Shown here piece by piece: positions 1-11,833 of a DNA stretch of 64,000 nt. The DNA lies in assembly GCF_025665335.1 (NCBI RefSeq), contig NZ_CP106869.1, positions 4,738,501 to 4,802,500 on the forward strand, written 5' to 3'. The translations under genes were made by a program, and so were the position numbers. Every line of letters begins with the position of its first letter. The stretch's first letter is position 1. The notes beneath the pieces are model-generated. The model was not told where the DNA came from. It did no database searches and saw nothing but the letters and a program-made list of their open reading frames with translations. The DNA comes from Xanthomonas sp. AM6. Its GTDB lineage: Bacteria > Pseudomonadota > Gammaproteobacteria > Xanthomonadales > Xanthomonadaceae.

Positions 1-3065
<3,065 letters not shown>

Positions 3066-3083
3066 GGGCGCGCGATGCGCAGC

Positions 3084-4373
3084 TCAATGATCATGCGATG
3101 CCCCCGACTTCTCGATGTCCGCCTTGACCAGGTAGCTCTGCTCCACCACCACCTGGTCGCCGGCCTGCAGCCCGGACAGCACCTGCACCTGGCGCGCATC
3201 GCGCGCGCCGATCCGCAGCGGCCGCACTTCGTAGGTGTCGCCGACGCGCACGAACACCACGTCCCAGTCGCGGAAGCTCTGCAAGGCGGTCGCCGGCACC
3301 ACCAGCGCGGCCGGCTGCTGCGCCACCGTCACCTTCGCCTTCACCGCCGAGCCCGGCCGCCACAGGCCGTCGTCGTTGCGCAGCACCGCGCGCGCCACCG
3401 TGCTCTGGCTGGCGGTGGCGGTGCCCGGCAGTACGCGTTCCAGCGTGGTCTGCGCGACCGCGCCGTCGCTGATCCGGGTCACCGTCACCGGCGCGCCGGC
3501 GGCGATGTGCCCGGCGTCGGCGCCGAAGATGTGCAGGTCCACCCACAGCGTGGACAGGTCGGCGATCTCGAACAGCGCCTGGCCTTCGCCGGCCGCGCTG
3601 CCCACGCTGGCGTTGCGCGCCAGCACCGTGCCGGCGATCGGCGCGGTCACGGTGTAGGTGGTCAGGCTGAGGTTGCTCTCCACCGTGGCCAGCGCCTGCC
3701 CGGCGCGCACGCGGTCGCCGACGTTGGCGCGCAGGCTGCGCACCGGCCCGGGGAAACGCGCGGTGGCCTGGGCCTGCGCGCCTTCGGCCGGGGTCAGCAG
3801 GCCCTGCACCTCGTGCTCGTCGGCGATGCTGCCGGGGCCGACCGGCGCGACGCGGATGCCGGCGTCGGCGGCGATCTTCGCCGCGATCCCGGTGCGCCCT
3901 TCGTAGCTGGGATAGGTCCAGCGCAGCGCCTTGCCCTGCACCGTGGCGCGCACCTCCACGTCGAAGGAGTGCGGCTCCTCCACCACGCTGTCGGCCAGCA
4001 GGCTGCCGTCGTCGCGTGCGCGCAGGCGATGCGTCTCGGCGGCGCCGCCCAGGCGCTTGAGCCGCACCTCGACGCTGCCGGCGGCGGGCGGCAACGGCTT
4101 GCCGTCGCGGTACAGCCAGGCCTGGTAGGCCGGCGGCGTGCCGTCCTCGGCGATCGCCAGTTCGACCGCGTGGCCGTCCTGCTCGAGCAGGCGGCCGCCG
4201 TGCGCGCCCTTGCGCGCTTCCTCGGCGTGGGCGTCGCCGGCTGCGCCGTGCGCGTCGGTTTCATCGTGAGTGCCGTGGGTGTCGCGGCCCTCGCCGCCGG
4301 CGCAGCCGCCGAGCAGGAGTGCCAGCAACGCCAACAGCGATGGCGCGATCAGCGCGGTGGATTTGGTTTTCAT
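3084..4373 (-). CDS. czcB: Efflux RND periplasmic adaptor lipoprotein, CzcB type
   Basis: Membrane-fusion adaptor joining the RND pump to the outer-membrane channel. It has 429 aa from the ATG at 4373. The start is chosen because it opens a lipoprotein signal peptide with lipobox LGGC (Cys24); the frame continues open upstream but without coding character. Directly after Cys24 comes a His/Asp/Glu-rich stretch (about residues 27-60, several HG and HD pairs) and the protein ends in SHDH, both plausible metal-capture segments. The middle has the expected adaptor organisation: two lipoyl half-motifs around GDRVRAGQALATVES and PIAGTVLARNASVG, then beta-barrel and membrane-proximal domains. It lies downstream of czcC and upstream of czcA on the same strand. 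Confidence 0.92.
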   Translation of the reverse strand: MKTKSTALIAPSLLALLALLLGGCAGGEGRDTHGTHDETDAHGAAGDAHAEEARKGAHGGRLLEQDGHAVELAIAEDGTPPAYQAWLYRDGKPLPPAAGSVEVRLKRLGGAAETHRLRARDDGSLLADSVVEEPHSFDVEVRATVQGKALRWTYPSYEGRTGIAAKIAADAGIRVAPVGPGSIADEHEVQGLLTPAEGAQAQATARFPGPVRSLRANVGDRVRAGQALATVESNLSLTTYTVTAPIAGTVLARNASVGSAAGEGQALFEIADLSTLWVDLHIFGADAGHIAAGAPVTVTRISDGAVAQTTLERVLPGTATASQSTVARAVLRNDDGLWRPGSAVKAKVTVAQQPAALVVPATALQSFRDWDVVFVRVGDTYEVRPLRIGARDARQVQVLSGLQAGDQVVVEQSYLVKADIEKSGASHDH

Positions 4374-4780
4374 CGTAGGCAGTCCTGAGAGACGCCGGCG
4401 GTGGACGCCAGGCGTTGGGAAAGGGTGGTCGCGAGCGATGGCGTTCGCCGGCGCTGCGTGGCGCGGCTCGCGCGGCGCCACGTCAGGCGGCAGCGACCGG
4501 CAATGGCAATCGCCGTGCCCCGCACAGCGGCTGGCATCGCCTGGCGCCGTGCACGACAGCCGCGCTGCGTTCCGCTCGCGGCGCAGGCGCTGCGGGCGGC
4601 GTGGCGCAGCGGGCCCGAGGACGGCCGTGCCGGTCGGCAACCAGTGGCACGAGGCATCCGCGGCGCTGCCGTTGACCCGACCTGTGGACCACGGCCACGC
4701 GCGTCTTTGCGCCGGTGCCGCAGCCAGCGGGGACGCCAGCCGACGCCACGCGCAACGGATGCGCGACAGCGGCGCGCGGC
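4374..4780. other. Long spacer between czcC and czcB, no gene seen
   Basis: About 400 bp of GC-rich DNA lie between two genes that are usually almost contiguous. The short frames on both strands have no recognisable protein, ribosome-binding site or signal peptide. No REP element or clear terminator was seen. It may hold an internal promoter or a degraded small gene. Confidence 0.5.
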
Positions 4781-6049
4781 TCATCGCGGCGCCTCCGCGC
4801 CCGCGGTCACGAACGGCTGCCCGGTCAAACGCTGGATCTCGATCAGCGCGGTCTGCGCCTCGATCGCGGCGGCGAGCTGCTGCCGCCGCGCATCGCCGTG
4901 CTGGGCCTGCAGTTGCGCCCACTCCAGATAGCTGATCGCGCCGCCGCGGTAGGCGCGCTCGGCGGCGGCCTCGGCGCGCGCCAGGATCGGCAGCACCTCC
5001 TCGCGCGTGCGCGCCACTTCCAGCTGCGCGGCGCGGTAACGGCCGTGCGCGTCGGCGAGCGTGGAGTACAGCGCCAACGCCTGCGCCTGGCGCTCCACGC
5101 CGAGCAACTCGCGCTCGGCTTCGGCGGCACGGATCTCCGGCTGCGCGCGCGACGCGCTGCCCAGCGGCAGCGAGACTCCGGCAATCAGCGCGGTGGCGTC
5201 GCCGTCCTGCAGCCGGCGCACGCCGAACTGCCAGTCCAGATCCGGCCGCGCCTGGCTGCGCGCCAGCCGCAGCCGCGCCTCGCGCACGCGCGCCTCGCCG
5301 GCGAACCGCGCCAGTTCCGGCGTCGCATCGAGCAGGGCAACCAGCACGTCGAACTCCGGCACCGCCGGCAGCGCCAACGGATCGCCGGCCACGCGCACGA
5401 AGCCCGGATCGCGCTCGCCCCACAGCACCGACAGGTGGCGCCGCGCGGCGGCGTGCTCCTGCTGCGCGCGGTCGCGGTCCAGTTCGGCGCGGGCCTGCAG
5501 CGCCTGCGCGGTCAACAGCACCGATTCGGGCGAGGCGCCGGCCTGCAGCCGCTGCCGCGCGGCGGCGACGGTGCGCTGGCGCTGCGCCAGGTCGGCGGCG
5601 GCGATGGCCTGGCGCTGCGCCGCGGCGGCGATCGCCAGGTAGCGGCGCGCGACCTCGGCGAGCAGGTCCAGCCGCGCCAGTTCGCGCTGCGGGGCCAGCG
5701 CGTCGATGCGCGCCTGGGCCAGGGTCCTGCGCGCGTCGAGCTTGCCGCCGCGTTCGAGCACGCCGGCCAGGCTGACGGTCAGTTCGGCCTGGTCCAGGCC
5801 GCGCGCGTCGCCGCTGCCGAAGGCGTTCTCCAGTTCCGCGCCCAGGCGCAGCGGCGGGCGCAGCGCGTCGCGCTCGGCCTCGGCGGCGAGCACGCGGCGC
5901 TGGCCGTCGGCCAGGCGCAGGTCGGGATGGGTCCGGGCGACGCGGGCGAAGGCGTCGTCCAGGGTGAGCACAGCATCGGGCGGCACGGCCTGCGCCCACG
6001 CGCAGGGCGCGACCGCGAAGGCGGCAACAGCCGCCAGTCGCAACCACAT
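4781..6049 (-). CDS. czcC: TolC-family outer-membrane efflux protein, CzcC type
   Basis: Outer-membrane channel of the tripartite metal-efflux complex. It has 422 aa with a Sec signal peptide (MWLRLAAVAAFAVAPCAWAQ). Two long, alanine/arginine-rich helical halves with the internally repeated TolC architecture follow. Opening residues LTLDDAFARVARTHPDLRLA match the usual start of outer-membrane efflux proteins (LxxAxxxAxxxNP-like), and the length agrees with CzcC (about 420). A GGAG lies about 10 bases before the ATG. It is the first large gene of the operon, preceded by a small exported peptide gene. Confidence 0.9.
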   Translation of the reverse strand: MWLRLAAVAAFAVAPCAWAQAVPPDAVLTLDDAFARVARTHPDLRLADGQRRVLAAEAERDALRPPLRLGAELENAFGSGDARGLDQAELTVSLAGVLERGGKLDARRTLAQARIDALAPQRELARLDLLAEVARRYLAIAAAAQRQAIAAADLAQRQRTVAAARQRLQAGASPESVLLTAQALQARAELDRDRAQQEHAAARRHLSVLWGERDPGFVRVAGDPLALPAVPEFDVLVALLDATPELARFAGEARVREARLRLARSQARPDLDWQFGVRRLQDGDATALIAGVSLPLGSASRAQPEIRAAEAERELLGVERQAQALALYSTLADAHGRYRAAQLEVARTREEVLPILARAEAAAERAYRGGAISYLEWAQLQAQHGDARRQQLAAAIEAQTALIEIQRLTGQPFVTAGAEAPR

Positions 6050-6103
6050 GGGATGTCTCCGGAGTCGGGGATGATGGACGGGCCGGCAGGCGCCGGCGGT
6101 GCA

Positions 6104-6478
6104 TCACGCCGCGATCGGAGGGCGCAGCGGGGTATCCAGCAGGTGCGAGCGGTAGTCCTGGTGCGCGGCGACCGGGCGCAGCTGCGCGGCCGGCGGCAGC
6201 GCCTGCCACAGCAGCGACGACAGCAGCGCCGGGCTCTGTCCATGGCAATAGCCGCTGTGCATCAGCGCGTGCATCAGGCCGGCGCCATCGCGTTCGCCGC
6301 TGCCGTCGCCATCCGCGCGGTGCGGGGCGTCTTCGTCCACATGCGCCTGGTCGTGCGCCAGCGCATGCACGTCGCCCAGCGCGCAGGCCACCGGCGCCAC
6401 CAGCACACCCAGCGCCAGCATCGCCAGCGCCATCAGGCGCAGCAACGGGGACAACAGGCGGGCACGGCGGAGGGACAT
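6104..6478 (-). CDS. Small exported metal-operon leader protein (CzcI/CopL-like)
   Basis: A 124-aa protein with an N-terminal hydrophobic segment (residues about 12-33) followed by a His- and Asp-rich central part (HALAHDQAHVDEDAPHRADG) and a second cluster HALMHSGYCHG. It ends with the RSHLLDTPLRPP type tail seen in small proteins that head czc/cop operons in proteobacteria. It is the promoter-proximal gene of the czc operon, 54 bp before czcC. The likely role is periplasmic metal binding or regulation of the operon; this is inference from position and composition. Low sequence complexity makes exact family assignment uncertain. Confidence 0.7.
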   Translation of the reverse strand: MSLRRARLLSPLLRLMALAMLALGVLVAPVACALGDVHALAHDQAHVDEDAPHRADGDGSGERDGAGLMHALMHSGYCHGQSPALLSSLLWQALPPAAQLRPVAAHQDYRSHLLDTPLRPPIAA

Positions 6479-6792
6479 GGCGCCAGCCTAGCGATGCGGC
6501 AGGGGTTACACAATCGCAGGAGGCTGGGTGGGAGCGCAGGTGGTTGGCGGCGGGCGCGCCCCGTGCGGCGCTGGTTGCCTCTTCGTTGGCTGGCGTGCTG
6601 CGCTGGCTGTTACGCCTCGCTGGCTGTCCACTGGCAGCCACACCTCGTTGGGTGGCCCGCTGGCTGCGACACCTGGCAGGTGGTCCGCTGGCTGCGATAC
6701 CTCATTGGCAGCCGTCCCCTCATCCGGCGCTGCGCGCCACCTTCTCCCGGTGGGAGAAGGAGGAGCATTGCGCACTCTATTGGTTGCCAGGG
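6479..6792. repeat. Intergenic region with decayed short repeats
   Basis: Between the czc operon head and the DUF885 gene end. The core cgctggctg recurs four times (about 6601, 6618, 6659, 6690) in irregular units of 17-40 bp with cacct/gcagcc satellites. Near 6718-6770 is a dispersed element, ctcatccggcgctgcgcgcc followed by the hairpin cttctcccggtgggagaag. No gene is seen. The hairpin may terminate the upstream (minus-strand) DUF885 message. Confidence 0.5.
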
Positions 6793-8628
6793 TTACTCGG
6801 GCGTGCGCGCTGCGGGCTTTGCGGCGGCGGCCCGATGCTGCTGCTTGCTCTGGGCGATAAACGCGCGCACCTGCTGCTGCAGGACCGGCAGCGGCACCGA
6901 GCCCTGCTTCAGCACGGCGTCGTGGAAGGCCTTGATGTCGAAGTCCGCGCCCAGTTCGCGCTCGGCCTCGGCGCGCAGCTTGACGATGGCGATCTCGCCG
7001 AGCTTGTAGCTCAGCGCCTGGCCCGGCCAGGAGATGTAGCGGTCGACCTCGGTGGTGACCTCGTGCTCGCTGAGCGCGGTGTGCTCGCGCAGGTAGGCCA
7101 GCGCGCGGTCGCGGCTCCAGCCCTTGTGGTGCACGCCGGTGTCGATCACCAGCCGGCAGGCGCGCCACATCTCGTAGCTGAGCCGGCCGAAATCCTCGTA
7201 CGGGGTCTCGTAGATGCCCATCTCCTTGCCCAGCTTCTCGGTGTACAGCGCCCAGCCCTCGCCGTAGGCGGAGATGTAGTTCTCGCGGCGGAACGCCGGC
7301 TGCGCGCCCTGCTCCTCGGCCAGCGCGCCCTGCAGCGAATGGCCGGGCGAGGATTCGTGCAGGGTCAGCGCCGGCAGGTTGTACAGCGGGCGCGACGGCA
7401 GGTCGTAGGTGTTGAGCCAGTAGGTGCCCACGCCGCCGCGGCCGGCGGTCCAGAACGGGGCGATCTCCGGCGGCACCGGCACGATGGTGAAGCGCCCGCG
7501 CGGCAGCGTGCCGATGAACTTGCCGACTTCCCCGTCCACCCGCTTGGCGATCCACGCGGCGCGGTCCAGCAGTTCCTGCGGCGTCTTGACGTAGAACTGC
7601 GGGTCGCTGCGCAGGAACTGCAGGAACGCCGGGAACGTCTGCTGCCCCGCCGGCGCCTTGAAGCCGACCTGCTTGATGATCGTGTCCATCTCCTTCTGGA
7701 TCCGCGCCACTTCCTGCAGGCCGATCTGGTGGATCTGCTCGGGACTCATTTCCAGCGTGGTGTATTCGCGGATCTGCTGCCGGTAGTAGGCCTTGCCGTC
7801 GGGCATCGCCTCGGCGGCCAGCGTGGTGCGCGCCTGCGGCACGTATTCCTGGCGGTAGAAGGCCAGCAGTTGCGCATAGGCCGGGATCACCTTGTCGCGG
7901 AGCGCCGCCTGCGCCTGTTCGCGCAGCGCCTGCTGCTCGGCGGCCGGAATCTGCGCCGGCAGCCGCTTGAACGGCGCGTACAGCGCCGCGGCGGTGGGGT
8001 CCTTCAGTTCGGCGACGCCGGCGATCGAGCCGTCGCGGCCTTCCAGCACCGCGCGCGGCACGCTGAAACCGCGCTTGAGCCCGGCGCGCATGTTGTCGGT
8101 CTGCTGCGCGAAATAGCGCGGCACGTCGTTCAACCGCGCGATGTAGGCGCGGTATTCGGCCGGCGTGCGCAGCGTGCGCCGCGCCATGAAGCTCAGGTCC
8201 GACCAGAACGAGCTGTCGGAATTGAACGGCATCTCGTAGGCGCGCAGGCGCACCGCGGCGGCCAGGTTCTCGATCTGCGGGCGGTACACCGCCAGGTTGA
8301 CCTGGTTGTCGGCCGACAGCTGCGCCGGATCGATGCCGTCGAGCTGGCGCAGCACGTCCTGCCACACCTGCAGCCGCGCGGCCTGCGCCGCCGCGCCGAC
8401 GTCGGGCAGCTGCGGGTTGTCGCCGCTGCTGTCGCTGTCCTCGTCGGCCTGCCCGACCTGCGCCTGCCGCCACTTCCATTCCTTCTCGTAGATGGCCTGG
8501 AAACGGGCATCGGCGGCGGACGCGGCCGCCGCTGGCGGCGCGGCGGCTGGCGCGGCGGCCAGCGCCGGCGTGGCCAGTGCGAGGGCGAGCAACAGGGAAG
8601 CGGCCAGCGGGGTCTTGGCGATCGGCAT
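6793..8628 (-). CDS. Exported DUF885-family metallohydrolase
   Basis: A 611-aa exported protein. The start at 8628 is chosen because it gives a clean Sec signal peptide (MPIAKTPLAASLLLALALATPALAA); upstream codons in the same frame lack coding character. The diagnostic DUF885 motif HESSPGH is at residues 424-430, a variant of the zinc HExxH arrangement, with the downstream YGEGWALYTEKLGKE motif that supplies further ligands. Family members are predicted periplasmic peptidase-like hydrolases with poorly defined substrates. Monocistronic here, followed by a dispersed hairpin. Family assignment is firm; substrate unknown. Confidence 0.88.
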   Translation of the reverse strand: MPIAKTPLAASLLLALALATPALAAAPAAAPPAAAASAADARFQAIYEKEWKWRQAQVGQADEDSDSSGDNPQLPDVGAAAQAARLQVWQDVLRQLDGIDPAQLSADNQVNLAVYRPQIENLAAAVRLRAYEMPFNSDSSFWSDLSFMARRTLRTPAEYRAYIARLNDVPRYFAQQTDNMRAGLKRGFSVPRAVLEGRDGSIAGVAELKDPTAAALYAPFKRLPAQIPAAEQQALREQAQAALRDKVIPAYAQLLAFYRQEYVPQARTTLAAEAMPDGKAYYRQQIREYTTLEMSPEQIHQIGLQEVARIQKEMDTIIKQVGFKAPAGQQTFPAFLQFLRSDPQFYVKTPQELLDRAAWIAKRVDGEVGKFIGTLPRGRFTIVPVPPEIAPFWTAGRGGVGTYWLNTYDLPSRPLYNLPALTLHESSPGHSLQGALAEEQGAQPAFRRENYISAYGEGWALYTEKLGKEMGIYETPYEDFGRLSYEMWRACRLVIDTGVHHKGWSRDRALAYLREHTALSEHEVTTEVDRYISWPGQALSYKLGEIAIVKLRAEAERELGADFDIKAFHDAVLKQGSVPLPVLQQQVRAFIAQSKQQHRAAAAKPAARTPE

Positions 8629-8837
8629 GGGCGGTGGCGGCAAGTGGGAACGGGATCCCGATGATCGCACCCCCGGCGCGGCAGGGGGTGGGCCGGAAGT
8701 CCTGGCACGGCGCCGACCGGAGACGGCGACACTGAGCGGCGACGCGCTGCGCATCATCGAACCAATCGGGTCGACAGTCACCGCTGGCATTGGGGCCGAT
8801 GTTCCTGCCACAGTGCCCTTCCGCTGTCGGCGAGTCG

Positions 8838-8862
8838 CTGTGGGAGCGACTTCAGTCGCGAC
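8838..8862 (+). repeat. REP element upstream side of the transposase gene
   Basis: The sequence ctgtgggagcgacttcagtc followed by gcgac, a full copy of the dispersed REP family. It lies about 95 bp beyond the 3' end of the RAYT gene, with another copy on the gene's other side. The rest of the gap 8629-8957 shows nothing recognisable. Confidence 0.8.
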
Positions 8863-8957
8863 GCGGAGCAGGACGACATCGCCGCCTCGCTCGTCGCCGG
8901 GAGCGACGACCGGACGCTATCTAGATTCCCTCGGCTCATCCATGTGCGCCATCCGGA

Positions 8958-9461
8958 TCACGCTGTCGCGGCAGGCGTTCCGTCCTTCGCCGCACCCAAC
9001 CAGACCGCATCCCAATAGGGATAGCTGCCAAGCCTGTCCACCAGGCCCGCACGCAACGGATTGGCGACGATGTAGCGCGCACTCGGCAAGATGTCTCGCT
9101 CGTGGCGCAGCGCATGGTCGTGAAAGCCCGGCATCCATACCGATCCGCCGCGCCCCCGTGCCAGATTCACCGCCCTGGCCGCACTGCCCTTGGCGTTTTG
9201 CATGACGGCCGAGAGCGGGCCGGACCCGTCCAGCAGAAGCAACCCATGCCAGTGATCGGGCATCAACACCCAGCACAGCAACCGTGCGCAATCCCAGGTC
9301 GCCGGATTGGAAAGACAGGCCGCGGCGGCCCAGGCGCAACGCCAGTCCTCGAACAGGTGTTGGCGCTCGCAGGTCACCGTGGTGACTAGGTAGATTCGGC
9401 CCGGCTCGGTGCAACGCCCTGCGCGCAGGGCGCGATAGCCTTTGGCGGGTTGCATGTGCAT
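8958..9461 (-). CDS. REP-associated tyrosine transposase (RAYT, IS200-like Y1 fold)
   Basis: A single-strand-DNA HUH nuclease that processes REP sequences; 167 aa from the ATG at 9461 (MHMQPAKGYRALRAG). The HUH motif is seen as PDHWHGLLLL, preceded by the typical WVLMPDH strand, and followed by NAKGSAARAVN and the RAYT tail motifs GFHDHALR and ARYIVANPLRAGLV. REP elements lie on both sides (8838-8862 and 9563-9587), the usual arrangement of a REPtron. The gene appears intact: no internal stop and normal length. It is probably the enzyme behind the many REP copies in this window, which is inference. An ATG two codons further in (9455) is an alternative start. Confidence 0.9.
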   Translation of the reverse strand: MHMQPAKGYRALRAGRCTEPGRIYLVTTVTCERQHLFEDWRCAWAAAACLSNPATWDCARLLCWVLMPDHWHGLLLLDGSGPLSAVMQNAKGSAARAVNLARGRGGSVWMPGFHDHALRHERDILPSARYIVANPLRAGLVDRLGSYPYWDAVWLGAAKDGTPAATA

Positions 9462-9562
9462 GGCGCCAGCTTCGCGGCGCCGGCATGGTGGCGCTATCGG
9501 GGATCGCCCGTGAGCCGTGTCGGAAAAATGCGCGAGAGCGCGATGGCGGAAATGGCAAGGCG

Positions 9563-9587
9563 TCGGGACTGAAGTCCCTCCCACAAG
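9563..9587 (-). repeat. REP element flanking the transposase gene
   Basis: The sequence gtcgggactgaagtccctcc followed by cacaag, inverted relative to the copy at 8838-8862. It completes the REP-RAYT-REP arrangement, just upstream of the transposase start. Confidence 0.75.
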
Positions 9588-9638
9588 GAAGCGCTCGCAA
9601 CGAGCGCTTTGGCTTTCCTCAGCGCTACCGCACCACCC

Positions 9639-9980
9639 TCAATGCGACGCGCGGTCGCGGTGCCAGCCGCGGTGCTTGATGTCCAGGTACAGGCTGTAGA
9701 AGGCGGTGAAGGCGGGGAACAGGTTCTGCAGCACGCCCACCGAGTCCTGCTTGGCCGAGAACAGGAAGTAGCTCAGCGTCATCAGGCTGCCCACCACGCT
9801 CATGTACCAGAACAGGCGCGGGATCACCGGCTTGCCGGCGCGCTTGGAGGCGACGAACTGCACCAGCCAGCGGCCGCCGAACATCAGCGCGCCGACGTAG
9901 CCGATCAGCTTCCAGCCGGTGACGTGCAGGCCGGTCCAGTACAGCGCCTGGATCGGTTCGTTGAGGAAATGCACTTCCAT
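9639..9980 (-). CDS. Small membrane protein with lipid A disaccharide synthase N-terminal (LAB_N) domain
   Basis: A 113-aa integral membrane protein, three hydrophobic helices, matching the stand-alone LpxB-N-terminal (LAB_N) family: WKLIGYVGALMFGGRWLVQF, then PVIPRLFWYMSVVGSLMTLSYF, then LQNLFPAFTAFYSLYLDIKH. Such proteins commonly sit beside DPM1/ArnC-like glycosyltransferases. Here it begins 1 bp after the glycosyltransferase stop, so the two are almost certainly translated together. The molecular role is not established; transport or anchoring of a lipid-linked sugar is inference. It lacks the LpxB catalytic part, so it is not lipid A disaccharide synthase. Confidence 0.85.
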   Translation of the reverse strand: MEVHFLNEPIQALYWTGLHVTGWKLIGYVGALMFGGRWLVQFVASKRAGKPVIPRLFWYMSVVGSLMTLSYFLFSAKQDSVGVLQNLFPAFTAFYSLYLDIKHRGWHRDRASH

Positions 9981-9981
9981 C

Positions 9982-10704
9982 TCAGCGCTCCTGCACCACG
10001 GTGCGGCGGCTGCGCGCGATCAGCCAGGCTACGCCGCGCAGGTCGCGGATGCCGACCAGCGCGCGGTTGAGGTTGTTGTACTTGGACACGCCCGAGGTGC
10101 GGTGGCGGTGGTTCACCGGCACGCTCAGGGTCCGCCAGCCGGCGCGCTGCATCAGCGCCGGCAGGTAGCGGTGCATGTGGTCGAAGTACGGCAGGTCCAG
10201 GAACGCCTCGCGCTCGAACAGCTTGATGCCGCAGCCGGTGTCGGGAGTGTCGTCGCGCAGCATGCGCGCGCGGATCGCGTTGGCCCACTTGGAGGCCCAG
10301 CGCTTGCTGCCCGAGTCCTGCCGCGACACGCGCCAGCCGGCGAACAGCTTGACCTGCGCATCGGCGGCGGCGCGCGCGGCGAGCAGCTTGGGGATGTCGG
10401 CCGGGTCGTTCTGGCCGTCGCCGTCCAGGGTGGCGATCCAGGCGCCGCGCGCGGCCTTGACCCCGTTGCGCACCGCGGTGCTCTGCCCGCTCTGGGTGAC
10501 ATGGTGCAGCACCCGCAGCTCCGGCACGCTCGCCTTCAGCGCGTCGAGCACGGCCAGGGTGTCGTCGCGCGAATGGTCGTCGACATAGACGATCTCGAAG
10601 TCGGTCACGCCGCGCAGCGCGGCGACGATCTCGGCCACCAGCGGCGGCACGTTGTCGCGTTCGTTGAACACCGGGACGACGACGGAAAGGGAAGGCTGGC
10701 TCAT
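9982..10704 (-). CDS. Family 2 glycosyltransferase, polyprenyl-phosphate sugar synthase-like
   Basis: A 240-aa GT2 enzyme of the DPM1/ArnC class that should transfer a sugar from a nucleotide donor to a polyprenyl phosphate. Start at the ATG 10704 (MSQPSLSVVVPVFNERDNV). Seen: VVVPVFNERDN N-terminal strand, VYVDDHSRDDT, the metal-binding DGDGQNDP, and the acceptor-side region ending NHRHRTSGVSKYNNL. No C-terminal transmembrane segments, as in soluble DPM1. It lies between a UDP-uronate epimerase and a LAB_N membrane protein on the same strand. Donor sugar is not visible from sequence; the neighbouring epimerase suggests a uronic acid such as galacturonate. Confidence 0.87.
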   Translation of the reverse strand: MSQPSLSVVVPVFNERDNVPPLVAEIVAALRGVTDFEIVYVDDHSRDDTLAVLDALKASVPELRVLHHVTQSGQSTAVRNGVKAARGAWIATLDGDGQNDPADIPKLLAARAAADAQVKLFAGWRVSRQDSGSKRWASKWANAIRARMLRDDTPDTGCGIKLFEREAFLDLPYFDHMHRYLPALMQRAGWRTLSVPVNHRHRTSGVSKYNNLNRALVGIRDLRGVAWLIARSRRTVVQER

Positions 10705-10812
10705 GGCTCGACTGGGCTCGACGGCAACGCAAGGGGGGAACACGGGGAACGCCGGCAACGGCGCAAAAAGACCGCGCATTGTGCCCTGGGCCGGTGACCC
10801 GGGGCTGAAGCG

Positions 10813-11778
10813 TCAGGCCGCGGCACCGAAATAGTCCCGGCACCACTGCACCACCTGCGGCAGCCCGACCTCGATCGGTGTGCTCGGATCGAAGCCGAAG
10901 GCGGCGTGGGCACGCGCAGTATCGGCCATCGTCTCGACCATGTCGCCCGGCTGCATCGGCTTGTAGACCTTCTCGGCGCTGCGCCCGGCGGCGGCCTCGA
11001 TCACGCCGATGAAGCGCTCCAGCTCCACCGGGGTGTGGTTGCCCAGGTTGAACACGCGGTGCGGCACCGGGTCCTGCGACGGGTGGTCGAGCGCGCCGAG
11101 CACGCCGGCGACGATGTCGGCGACGAAGGTGAAGTCGCGGCGCATGCGGCCGTGGTTGAACACCTCGATCGGGCGCCCGGCCAGCACCGCGCGGCTGAAC
11201 AGCAGCGGCGCCATGTCCGGCCGGCCCCACGGGCCGTACACGGTGAAGAAGCGCAGGCCGGTGGCGCGCAGGCCGTACAGCTGCGCATAGGTGTAGGCCA
11301 TCAGTTCGTTGGCGGCCTTGGTCGCCGCGTACAGCGAACGCGGCTGGTCGATGCGCTGCTCCTCGGAGAACGGCGGGGTCGCCGAATCTCCGTACACCGA
11401 GCTGCTCGACGCATAGGCCAGGTGCTGCACGCCGCGGTGCCGGCACAGTTCCAGCACGTTGACGAAGCCGACCAGGTTGCTGTCGACGTAGGCGTACGGG
11501 TTCTGCAGCGAGTAGCGCACGCCGGCCTGCGCGGCCAGGTGCACCACGCGCGCGGGCCGGACCTCGTCGAACAGCGCGGTCAGGCCGTCGCGGTCGGTCA
11601 GGTCGAGCGGGCGGATGTCGACCTGCGGGCACAGCGCGGCGACGCGGTCGCGCTTGAGCTGCGGGTCGTAGTAGTCGTTGTAGTTGTCCAGGCCCACCAC
11701 CGCCTCGCCGCGCGCGGCCAGCGCGCGGCAGGTGTAGGCGCCGACGAAGCCCGCAGCGCCGGTAACGAGGATGGTCAT
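10813..11778 (-). CDS. NAD-dependent UDP-glucuronate 4-epimerase-like enzyme
   Basis: A 321-aa extended short-chain dehydrogenase. The nucleotide-binding GxxGxxG is GAAGFVGAY near residue 8; the catalytic YxxxK is in SLYAATKAANE; the LDNYNDYYDPQLKRDR segment is characteristic of UDP-glucuronate 4-epimerases, as is AQAGVRYSLQNPYAYVDSN. The start at 11778 follows the short-chain pattern MTILVTGAAGF; the frame extends 43 codons upstream without homology. Product would be UDP-galacturonate, a donor for LPS core or capsular sugars. It precedes the lipid-phosphate glycosyltransferase by about 108 bp. Confidence 0.88.
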   Translation of the reverse strand: MTILVTGAAGFVGAYTCRALAARGEAVVGLDNYNDYYDPQLKRDRVAALCPQVDIRPLDLTDRDGLTALFDEVRPARVVHLAAQAGVRYSLQNPYAYVDSNLVGFVNVLELCRHRGVQHLAYASSSSVYGDSATPPFSEEQRIDQPRSLYAATKAANELMAYTYAQLYGLRATGLRFFTVYGPWGRPDMAPLLFSRAVLAGRPIEVFNHGRMRRDFTFVADIVAGVLGALDHPSQDPVPHRVFNLGNHTPVELERFIGVIEAAAGRSAEKVYKPMQPGDMVETMADTARAHAAFGFDPSTPIEVGLPQVVQWCRDYFGAAA

Positions 11779-11833
11779 GGCAAGCGTCCTGGGTTGAGCG
11801 GGGATTGCAGGGTGTCCGGAAGCGGCGGCGCGT

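Noticed and set aside
4370-4935. Short frames in the czcC-czcB gap
   Set aside because: Low complexity Arg/Ala/Pro peptides with no start context or homology pattern.
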